A stretch of DNA of 30,494 bases from Saccoglossus kowalevskii (taxonomy: Eukaryota > Hemichordata > Enteropneusta > Harrimaniidae). Shown piece by piece: positions 10,001-22,000 of the stretch. The stretch spans positions 54,075-84,568 of the forward strand of contig NW_003156741.1 in the NCBI RefSeq assembly GCF_000003605.2, read 5' to 3'. Within the stretch, counting starts at the first letter, position 1, and every line of letters starts with the position of its first letter. The position numbers and the translations under genes were made by a program. The notes beneath the pieces are model-generated. The model ran no database searches, was not told the DNA's origin, and saw only the letters and a list, made by a program, of their open reading frames with translations.

Positions 10001-13000
10001 ATAAACAGAGAGTGATTTATACGACACCGATCAAAGCTCTGAGTAATCAGAAATACAGAGAGTTATACGAAGAATTCCAAGATGTCGGTTTGATGACGGG
10101 AGATGTGACGATAAATCCAACAGCCAGCTGTCTTGTCATGACAACAGAAGTAAGTGTTTAGTTTCAAATAACCACTAACCTGATAAGGTTTGTTATCTTG
10201 ATTTGTGAGAATTTTGAAAACTAATGGATTGTTTTGCCATATCTTCAGTCATCGATGTGCAATGCCTCTCACTGCATCCGGACAAATTACTTTGCAAATT
10301 AATCTCAACCTGATAAGATTTCCCAACCAATCAAAGCTTGCCTTACAAGACAGTCTGGCTTGGTTATTTTGTCGAATTTAGCGAGAGGGTGGTGTATACT
10401 GATATATGAGACACTGGGACTTCTACCAAAGTAGGGCTATTTTGCTTATTGTCCATTTCACAATTTTAACCCGCAAACTCAGTTGTATCACTTTCAAACT
10501 TATTCAAAATACTACCAAACATGTTGATGACATTTGAAAACAATGACCTTAACATTGTAAGTATATATTTTCCCCGTAGATTCTTCGTAGTATGTTATAC
10601 CGAGGTTCTGAGATTATGCGAGAAGTTGCGTGGGTGGTCTTTGATGAGATTCATTACATGCGAGATAAAGGTATGCTATTGACACATGTACAGCAGAGTG
10701 ACATACTGTCATGTTGTATCACTGTCACAAAGTTTTCTGGAAGAAAGCGTCACTATTTTACAGTTTATACATAGTGCTTAGTTCTAATAGTACATAATAA
10801 TCTAACTTTTACTTCCAGAACGTGGTGTGGTTTGGGAAGAGACAATTATTCTGCTTCCAGACAATGTACATTACGTATTCTTATCTGCTACAATACCTAA
10901 TGCTAAACAGTTTGCTGAATGGATTTGTCATTTACACAAGCAGGTAAGCCACATGTCACTCCATAGATTCAAACTGTGATTCCCGGTACATCTGATTCTG
11001 ACTGCTCAATATATTGTCAAGTACTGTGAAATACTTTATTTTAGCTGGAATTAATTTTCGTTAAAAAGACTTGGATTGGGTGTTTTGTGTGGATTTTATT
11101 TTCACTGATTTTTGACAAGTTGAATGTAATAATAAAGGAATGTATACGAAAAAAGTATTTTCTTTTTACTAAATCATTCCTTCAGTGAAAATAGCGAAAA
11201 TTAATTCCAAGCAAAATAAAGTATTTTACAGTACTAGTACTTGCTAATGCTATCTTATGATGTTACCCAATAGAACATTTTCCGTACACTGCGAGAATCA
11301 CGCGTTATGCGTGAAATCGAACGTAAAAACAGGACAAACAAAGGTCATAGCGTCGTAGTGGCGTCAAACATTGTGTGGGATTCGACAAATGCAAAAGTAT
11401 TTCGGGGACATTTCCATGCTTAATAATGTGCTGTCCACATTTGATGATAGGCAATTTTGATTAAGTAAGGGTATTCGGAAGCAATATTCCTCTGTCGAAG
11501 ATCGGCCGGTCAATGTAAGCTACGAAATAAGGAATGCATCTTGTGAGATCTTGCAATCGTACGGAAAATCACCTATTCACATACTGTACTTTGTTTTTCT
11601 GGGATGGCAACAAAATAATAATGTCGTCCTAATCAAACTTTTTTTTAAAAACAGTTCATAAATTGATCATGTTTTGCTGTTTTATTTCACAGCCTTGTCA
11701 TGTGGTATACACTGACTATCGTCCTGTACCATTGCAGCATTACATCTTTCCTTCTGGTGGTGATGGATTACATCTTGTTGTCGATGAAAATGTAGGTATA
11801 TTTAGCCAGTATGAAGAAATTATAAATATTGTAAATTTATTGTAGCTGTTGATTAGAAACCTGGATGGCATTCGTGAAAAAAGAAGTTACTGAGAATGTG
11901 ACAATAACTATCTTAAGAATTCCAAGAAAATGTTTACTACTACACAATTTAACAATTTTGTTTACAGTATTAGTGGGCACATGGTGCTGATCAGTGGTGG
12001 GCATTTACAGAACTTTTTTCAGTTCATGCATAACTTTTAAATTTTAAGCGTTACAATCGATTTCATCAATAATTTCTTATTCTTTGTAGCATTTTCCTAA
12101 CTTACTGCTAATATACATACTTGTATGTAGGCTGATTACTCTCATAATTATGATGATGATGGTTTTAAAATCTATGCTAGTTTTAAGTCAGCTAAAATCT
12201 AGCTCATTATGTTACACTTTGATAGTACCTTACAACTGTAATCTCAAGTCCTGTAAATTATTGTACGTATGTTATTTATCTGAGATTTAGAACCCCCCCC
12301 CTCTCCTTTTATTTTGTAAGCATAGTACGGTATAATTAAGAAATCATATATTTAATTGCTGGTAATTAATTCAAGTTTGAGGTATTGTTTGAACGTCAAA
12401 GTTAAGCCCTTTTTCTTTTCATAATTTAGACTGATAAAAAATGGAATCAAATCTTTACGCTGTTAGAAATTACAGCATATTAATTTTGTTCAAAATTATG
12501 AAAAGAATTATAGAAATTATAGAACTATATTGTTAAAGCGAGGGAGTCATCACCTGCACATGCGTCAGCTTGCCATAGCGTGTCATTGTTTACAAACAAG
12601 CATCTACCCATAAGCCTTTGTGTTTTTAGCGTGTGTTGTTATTGTCGTTTGGGACTTAATTCCCGCGTATGTGCAGGTGACGGCCATCCCGCTTTAAAGA
12701 AAAATTTTACACTAAAATTTTGTTTACAAAAATGATGCTAAATGGATAATGTAATTGTATTTTGCATCCTCTGTTTCTTAGGGTGAGTTCCGTGATGATA
12801 ACTTCAATGCGGCAATGGCCATCCTTCGTGATGGCGGGGACGCGGCAAAGGGAGACCAAGCTCTGAGAGGAAGGAAAGGTGGCACCAGAGGTCCATCAAA
12901 CTGCTTCAAGATCGTCAAAATGATCATGGAGAGGAATTTTTCTCCCGTAATCGTGTTCAGTTTCAGTAAAAAAGAATGCGAGGCATATGCAATGCAGATG

Positions 13001-16000
13001 TCAAAGATAGAATTTAATACGTCCGCTGAGAAGAATTTGGTGGAAGAAGTATTCAGTAACGCTATTGATTGCTTGTCAGATGAAGATAAAAAGTTACCGC
13101 AGGTAAGTAATCCATGTGCTGGTTAGAGTTGTCAAACTTTCATGCCTTGGAGCAAATCAAGAACAATACTGTAAATGCATTAATCATTAAACTGCGTTTT
13201 AATTTCGCTATTTTCGCTGATACCTATAATCCGCAAATTTAAGTCTGCGTGAGCATGTAAAATAACAATGAAACTCATTGGTTTTTTGACAAATTCGTGA
13301 AACACCGTGAATATGCTCAAAATAGGGAACATCAAAATAGTGAAATTAAATGTCAGTGAAAATAAATAGTTTTACAGTAGACAGTTCTTTTTTAAATGTA
13401 AGAAACTTTGTAAAGATGAAGTAAAGCACCAACATTTCTACCAAATGGTCATCCTAACTAACTGTTGCAGTTCATTTTCAGCCACCATGTTGATAAGAAA
13501 CTGGAAAATCACAAAAGTGGCACTGTTGACCTGTGCATGTGCATGTGGTACAATCAACTTTTCTCTTCACTGGTTGGTCTTTACTTACATCGTGCTGTTT
13601 GCATTAGGAACAGTTCAAGACAGACCTATAAGAATGCTTACAAAAAAACAAAACAAATATACATAACACATAATTTTAATGAGGACAACATGTGCTGACG
13701 TCAAGTCACTGACACATAATTTGAAGTCGCTTCTGGAATATATTTTTTATTGGTAATTAGTAACCATGGTGATTATTACAGGTTGAGAGCGTATTACCGC
13801 TCTTGAAACGAGGGATTGGTATACATCATTCTGGATTATTACCTATACTCAAGGAAACGATAGAAATCCTGTTTTCAGAAGGTTTGATCAAAGCACTGTT
13901 CGCTACGGAGACGTTTGCGATGGGTCTGAACATGCCTGCGAGGACTGTCTTGTTCACGAATGCAAGGAAGTTTGATGGTAAAGACTTCAGATGGGTAGGT
14001 GACTATTTACCTGAAAGTGTTCTCATTTATGTTTATTTCTTTGTGTTCTTAAGGATACAGTATAGGTTTTCTTGCTTTGAAACTCAAAATTCCACTTTTT
14101 TGTATTTTTCAATGCTGGGTTATAAGAAGCAAACGCTCAGTTAGTGTGAATACAAGGAACAAGGAAAACATAGAATTGGTCGTTTTATAGGGTGTAAAAA
14201 TCTATTTTTATTAATTAAAAACAAACACACATGTCATTGTTTTGAAACCTATGTTTTAATTACTGGTAATCAACCAAAAACATAATAGACAGCTAATTAG
14301 CATTACAAACACCACCCATAGCAAATATACATAGTCTCTTGCATTTGTCCACAAATTTAATTTCTTTGAAATTCTCACTTTCCAACACACATGAAACATA
14401 GACGAAAGAAAACAAACAAGAACGTTGACAGTATGTAAAATCATTTCTTCAGGAAGTATTCAACAATTTAAATGGGGGGAGGGAGGGGGGGGGTGAATTT
14501 ATGCAGGTGTGATACTGTGTTGAGTGTATGCCGTGCAGTAATAGTTGATCTCAAAATTTAATGCATCAGATAAATGCATGTGAAATACTTTTTGTGACAT
14601 GTAATTTGTTTGATACTTTTTGACAGTGAGAATTAAATATTTCTATTTCATTGGCTCAATAACATGTAATTATATTTTGATATGACTGAACAATAAATTT
14701 TTTATATATCATTGACTTTCTGGCGTATCTTATTTGCTCTAGCACATGTGCTTGTGTGAATTTGTTCATGGTTCAAATAATATATTTTGATCATTCTGTA
14801 TATACTCAATACCATTCTTGGTTTATACATGTGTATTCTTCTATTGGAGATGTACTTGTAATGAAGCAATTGTATGCATGAGTTAATCTGACATATGTGT
14901 CATCGTTTATTGTAGATCACATCCGGTGAATACATTCAAATGAGTGGACGTGCTGGACGACGTGGTTTAGATGACCGGGGTATCGTCATAATGATGATTG
15001 ATGAGAAAATGAGTGCGGGAGTCGGTAAAAACCTTCTACAGGTTAGTATTTCACTCAGTCTTTTTTTGTTGATGTTTTTCAAAAATTGTTGCCAAAAACA
15101 CAGACTTTGTACAACCTCATTTTGTGAAAAATTAAATTGATTCTGTCAAGTCAGATCAGATTATAAACTGGCTTACAAATTTGCATAAATTAATGAATCA
15201 TAGGTGCTCCACAAATAACGCGAGTATCATTCCTCAAATTTTAATGAAACTTGATACATAGGTGCTTTTGGATAATCTGCAGATCTGATTACTTCAGGAT
15301 TGAAATTTATGCATATTAATTACTTATTAGAGAGGTACTACATGTGGACCTCTCTCAGATTTGTTTATTTTGTAATGATATCTTTAATTCTCTAATTTTG
15401 ATGAATATTTTCGTAATTTTGGGTGAAAAGTGATATTTTTGAATTCTTGTTGAAAACAGCAAGTCCCATTGCTTTGATACTATACATATTGTTCATTTTC
15501 TAATGATATCTTCTGTTCTTTAATTGAAATGTGCATTGCTAACAGCGGAGCTATCTCAGCCGACTGGCTGCTTGTTTTTCATGCCTCCAATACCCGTAGC
15601 ACACGGGGAGTTCTTTCTAAGCTTTTCTTGATTTTTATTATCGACAGGGTAAAGCGGATGCCCTGAACAGTGCGTTCCATTTAACGTACAATATGGTGTT
15701 GAATCTACTCAGAGTAGAAGAAATAAACCCAGAGTACATGCTAGAACGATCGTTTTATCAGTTTCAGAACTACGCAGCGATACCAGAAATGATAGACAGT
15801 GAGTATGGATATTGTTAAAAAAAATAATTACTTTGTTTATCTCATATTGATTGTTCTACTGAGAACTATGCTTTGTTCTAGAGCTGAGCTAATTAAATTT
15901 CATATTGGTGTGGTCTCAGAAAAAAAAATATAATTTTGATTTTTTTTGGTAGAATTAAAGAAACTAGAGAAAGATTATAATGGCGTGGTGATACCAAATG

Positions 16001-19000
16001 AAGACAGTGTTGAATCTTACTATAAAATAAGACAACAGTTAGATAAGTTAGGAAAAGAAGTCCAAAGGTTTATAAATCTTCCAAAGTATTGTCTGCCATA
16101 TTTACAGCCTGGGAGGCTTGTCCGGGTTAGTATTTAATCATTATGATGTCGATTGCTATTTTTACAACGCTGCTACCTATTGGTTGGTAGATCTTGTTAT
16201 GTTATTGTGTGTGTGTGTTATTAGCCAATCAGATGCGGTGTAACATACCAGTTTAAGGGTGTAAATGTATCTGTATGTATTAAGAAATGTATCTGCAGTG
16301 CACAGTTCTGTACGAATTATCAACACTTCTTCTACATTTTGACAAAAATGAGTACTTTGTGAAACCAAAAATTGATTCTATTGTCAGTGACAAAACATAG
16401 AATGTAATATCTTGTGTTTCCACCCAGTCAAAGATGGCTGACATGGAATATGGCTCTGTTTTTGGAGAAATGCCTAAAAAAAATAATATGTACCGGTATC
16501 TAACTTGTTACCATGAATGTGTTCTGTTTATAAAGCAGTTTTGCACATAATTGTGTTTTACTTGTCTGAAGATGGCTGACTGGTGGCCATTTTTTTAAAA
16601 ATTAAATATAGTCAGATGTTTTTTTTTTTCGTAATAAAAATTGATAACTTTCATCATGAAACTGAATAATGATTTCATTTCCAAACACTACAAATATACA
16701 TTTGTATCATCAGCACTTGTGTTAGTGACTCCTAGATATGAAGAAATAATAATATAATTTCAATTCACTTTCAGGTTAGAAACGACGATGAAGACTTCAG
16801 TTGGGGCGTTGTTGTTAATTTCCAAAAGAAAGCAAACCAATCAAACAAAAGTAATCCTAAAGAACCAGTATATGTTGCGGAAGTCTTGTTAGAGTGTTCA
16901 AAAGACAGCATCAAAAACTCTGCATCCGAGTCTGCCAAACCTCCAAAACCTAATGAAAAGGGAGAGATGGTGGTTGTCCCGGTGATGCTACACTTATTGA
17001 TACAGATCAGCAGTATAAGACTTTATATTCCTAAAGATTTGCGGCCGTATGATAACAGGCAAAGTGTTCTCAAATCAATAAAGGTAGGTTTCGTTTTTCT
17101 CAATTTTAACTGCATGCCATGAGACTATCAATTACTTTTGGGTGAAGCTGGTTTCAACAAAATTGCGAACCAAATTTGTTTACTTACTAAGCAATGTATA
17201 TACCACTAGACACGTTGGGACGATTCCAACTTAATTTAATAAATGTAGTGAAGAATTTTTAAAATAAAAAACTGTACTTTGGGTTAGTTTTTGAAACTCC
17301 TATAATAAAAACTACTCCTACATGTGCAACATGTATAAATTTGGTTGCTCAGGATTATTTGAGTTTGTGCTGTTTTCCTGACTTTAGAAACTGGCTTTTT
17401 GACTGGTGTTCCACAGCAGCTTGCATCTAGCTCATAGGAATACATGGTACAGTGGTGCACATCTTAGCACATAGAATGTTCTGTGATGTAGCTCCGCCCA
17501 CATGTATAAAGCAGAAACCAAAATCCTAAATGGCCAAAATAATGATGAAAATCTTGGTTTTGCATTTCCATACTTCACCCCATGTATGTGTAAGGCTTAG
17601 TAAAACGTTAACCGTAGGGGCACCGTCCTTCTTCATCAAAATGTTAATTGAAGAAATACAAAAGACAGTAGCGATGATTATAATTCTATTGTTGTTCAGC
17701 TACCAATATGAGAACCTGGTTGTTCACATAAAAATATAGTTGTCCACAACTATATTTGAATACAACTTTGAAGCCAACTTCATCCCAAAAAATTTAAATA
17801 ATTTTTTTGGCTTTTTCAACATCAGTCAACCATGTTAGCATCTGGCTTTTCAAATAACTCCTCAAAAAAGTTGAAAACTGCTTTTATGTTCAACAAAAAC
17901 ATAGTTACCATGGTGATATTACATTGTGCACTGTAATAGTGTGATTTTTGTATTTATTTTTTTTGATTTGTCCAAATGAGCAACCAGTTTTCATATGTGG
18001 TTGCCTTGTGATAAAGCCGTTGCCAAGGACGATCAGACAATTGCCAGTTATGTAATGATTCACAATAAAGAATTTCTACTACCAGCTGGCTATTCATGAA
18101 TATTCATGAGCTGATTTGAATAATTTTTGTTTTAATTCCAGGAAGTTCGAAAAAGGTTTCCAGATGGTGTACCGTTATTAGATCCTATAGATGACATGGG
18201 AATAAAAGAGTCTGGGCTGAAAAAAGTCATTGAGGTAAAATAATGATTATTCGCAGATAATGGCCAAAACATGCGAGTCGTCACCTACGCATGCATCAGG
18301 TGGCCATAGCATGTCATTATTTACAAACAAGTGTCTACCCATGAGCCTTTGCGTTCTTAGTGTGTAATGTTATCATCACTTGGGACAGTATTCCCGCGCT
18401 TGCGCAGGTGACGATCCTCTCGCTTTAATATGAATTTTAGCATGCTTAGTAATGCAGGGATAAAATATCAATGTATCAGTTGTTCTTGTTCCATGTTAAT
18501 ATTGATGCTGTTCTCCATTGCTGTTATTAAACGACAGTAGTCATTGTGGTACTCATGCTACTGATTTGTGTCAATAATCTTGATGCACGTCATTGTATTT
18601 TCAGATTGTATTTAAAATGGCCAACTGGCAGCCATTTTGTTTTAATGAATGCAGTTCTCGTGCCATATCTCTGCCATTCTTTGACTGATTATGTTCAAAT
18701 TTTATATATTCATAGACATAGATATATTGCTTTGACTATTTGATTCAAAATGGCCAAATGGCAGCCATTTTAGCCATATTGGCGTTGTTCGCCATTGCTG
18801 TTATTAAACGGCAGTGGTCATTGTGGTTCGCATACTACAGATTTGTGTCAATAAACATATTGATTTTTTGCACAAGTCACTGTGCTCTATTTAACAATTC
18901 AATATGGGCGAAATACTCAGTGGATTGTGTGTACATAAACCTTGGTATTGTCTCTTTTCTTGTACACTCAAATTTGGACTGCTAATGTGTGCTAATTGTG

Positions 19001-22000
19001 TTGAGATAAATATTGTCAAGAATCTTGTTCATGTAGAAATCATATCTAGTGCATGTGATTAGCGATAACTGTCAATCGTTAAATATACATGTATGTGTCC
19101 AGGCTAATAAAACAGCGCATGGTCAGTGTTGTCATAGTTGATTATGCAATACTTCCAATTCATGTGCGATATTTTTTAACTGACATGCAACGCTGGATGG
19201 CAACAATGTTAACTTAGTATTTACTGTGATTTTTGTATTCACTTGGACTACAGAATAATTTAGTAGTTTTGTTCTTTTTTTTGGACAGAAAATTGAGGCG
19301 TTTGAGCATCGTATGTATTCCCACTCACTGCATAATGATCCCCAATTAGAGAAGCTGTATGATATGTATGAAAAGAAAGCACAGGTATGTAACACCTTTT
19401 GTGATTGGCTGGTTTAATCACATACAACAATTTGTCCACATACATATACTGTAATATTTATTACAGCTTCATTTCACATACAACAAACTAATTTCATATG
19501 ACAGTATTACTTTTCATTTTCAAATATGATTTTAAATATGCTCACAAAATTGCTTTCAAATAAAAATTAAAAATTTTTCTGTTCATTGGTACTTTGCTTT
19601 GATGGCTGCTGTGTGTTAGTTACTAACTAGTTACCTTTAAAGTAAAACAAAAATAATAATATTAAATGTTTAATTTATTATATTATAGTGATTTAAGTTA
19701 AGTTATGTCAATGCATTATCACATTGTCATCTTCACCTGTAGCTTGCGTCAGAAGTGAAAGCAGTGAAACAAGAATTGAGGAAAGCCAAAACAGTTCTTC
19801 AGATGGATGAATTGAAATGTCGGAAGAGGGTGTTGAGGAGGCTGGGATATGCCACCGTATCTGATGTGATTGAAATGAAGGGGAGGGTAGCATGTGAAAT
19901 CAGTAGGTGAGTTTGATTTCCATTTTCATTCCGAAGAAGACAAAAAAAATGTAGGGGCATCACTATTACCTGGAATCTCTAACATTATTATGACAGAGGC
20001 CCCATACTCTGAATATCTTATATTACATATGTAAAATATTCAGTTTGCTCTATTAGTAATGCATGTTTGTTAATTACAGAGGTGTTTCTATGGTCAACAT
20101 ACGAAGGCATCAGTATGTTGTTCATATCATGGATGATTATTGTATTAATTGAGCATCCCATACATGCTTATACAAACACACATTTTATACATTTTTTAAA
20201 GCAATTAGCATTGTTTTTCTTCAATTGAAACTATGTTTATCTTTTCGTTTTCTAGTGGAGATGAGTTACTTTTAACAGAGATGATATTCAATGGTGTCTT
20301 CAATGAATTGAAGTGTGAGCAAATCATAGCATTGTTGTCAGTGTTTGTATTTCAAGAGAAAGCTAACGAGATGCCAAAATTGACGGAAGAACTTTCTGGA
20401 CCACTTCGGCAAATGCAGGTGTGTATTAAAATGTATTATTAATTATTAATTGTTGTAATCACTGAAGGTCACTTTATTCTATTTAGAAATTCTTCTTAAT
20501 TCAATTTCAAAACCCAAAGCCCAACTGTACAAAACCTTCCTTATGATGAGCTCGAGAGAGGTTCTCTGCACATACATGGAGGGAATATTTAAATAAATGT
20601 GTACTTATTATGTTTGGTTGAGTAGTTGATTTATTTTATTCTGTAGTCAGTAGAATAAAAAATGTCAAAGCTAATTTGAAACTAGAAAAATGTTTAATAT
20701 AAAAAAAAAACACAGATTAAAAAGTTTAGCTAGTTTTATTTTTTTTAAGAGAATGATTGATAGCATTTGAAATTGTAATTTTCGTGCCACGTTGTTGAAT
20801 CGTTAGAGAGAAATTATAAATTATTATTGTAGAAAATATCTGGTGGTTGTCTTAAAGCAGGGGAGTCGTCACCTGCACATGTGTCAGGCGGCCATAGCGT
20901 GTCATTGTTTACAAACAAGTGTCTACCCATGAGCCTTTGTGTTTGTTGTTATCATCGCTTGGGACTCAATTCCCGCACGTGCGCAGGTGACGACCCTCTC
21001 GCTTTAATTGAGAGGGGTCCAACTCATTGAATGTCTACAGTACTTCCTGTTTGTACAGTACTTCCTGTTTGTTGAATTATTATAGGAATCTGCTCGTAGA
21101 ATTGCCAAAGTGAGTTCTGAAGCCAAACTTGAAGTTGATGAAGAAGACTACATAGAATCGTTTTGTCCTCATCTAATGGATGTGTGCTATGCCTGGGCCA
21201 ATGGTGCCTCGTTTTTACAGATTTGTCAAATGACAGACGTATATGAAGGTAACAAACAAGTACATTTCATTTGATGTTGCATTTCTAATAGAGGAAGTCT
21301 TATTCATCCTAAAGTATATAAATCTTGCCAGTTGAGTGTAACAAAGCAGTGTAATAATTTTCTATAACTATGGAATAACAATCACCTTAATTATTCTTCA
21401 TATGTATTGATGTAACAGACTCAAGTTGAGTGGACAAAGACCAGGAGTTAGAAGTTCATCTGTATCCATTAGAATGCACACAGATTAAACTAGTGTAGTA
21501 ATTTTCATTTGTTCCAAGCATTTTTTCATTTGTTTCTCTTCAAGCTGAATTGGTAAAATTACCTTTTATGGGTACTCACAATGCTGATGGATAACAAAAA
21601 GTAATTTGTAACAATCAATTTAATATTTAAAGGTCTGCAGTTGTCGCGCTGCGCATGTGCGACATTTGTGTTGATACACATTAATTTTCCCACAATCCAA
21701 ACGGAAATCACGAGTATTAGGTTTGATCTGTGTGAGACTTGCAGTAATTACCGCCAGTGACTCCGGTGATACCTTTCAATCACCTGAAAAAACCTAATTA
21801 CAATTTGGTAATGTCTCAGTTTGTACCTGTCGATCTGCGCAACAGTCAAAGTCGCCATCTTTATTTATATGAGACCCATATATCTTGTGCATTCATGGCG
21901 CGATGACTACCGCCTTTTAAACTTCATGGTAGTTTTCCATAAGACTTGTCACTGTTGTTTTATCATTGTTTAGCAACAATCATGGTTAACTACCCTATTT

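Larger units (their letters stand above)
10944..11692 (+). other. MTR4 intron 7, mostly foldback elements
   Basis: Of 749 bases, about 510 belong to two neighbouring inverted-repeat elements (11021-11234 and 11277-11569). The rest is AT-rich and plain. Confidence 0.8.
18235..19288 (+). other. MTR4 intron 15
   Basis: 1054 bases. It holds copy 2 of the TTAA family (18268-18428) and a duplicated segment between about 18511 and 18860. The remaining sequence is AT-rich with no recognised gene. Confidence 0.75.

Noticed and set aside
11277..11569. GC-richer stretch considered as an extra MTR4 exon
   Set aside because: Exons 7 and 8 join in phase at LHKQ-PCHVV as in other MTR4 proteins, and the stretch is bounded by exact inverted repeats.
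13445..13698. Two overlapping + strand frames in MTR4 intron 9
   Set aside because: No known motif, both begin and end without splice-site support, and the neighbouring exons join perfectly without them.
17732..17757. Palindrome considered as a rho-independent-type terminator
   Set aside because: It sits inside a eukaryotic intron and lacks a following T-run.
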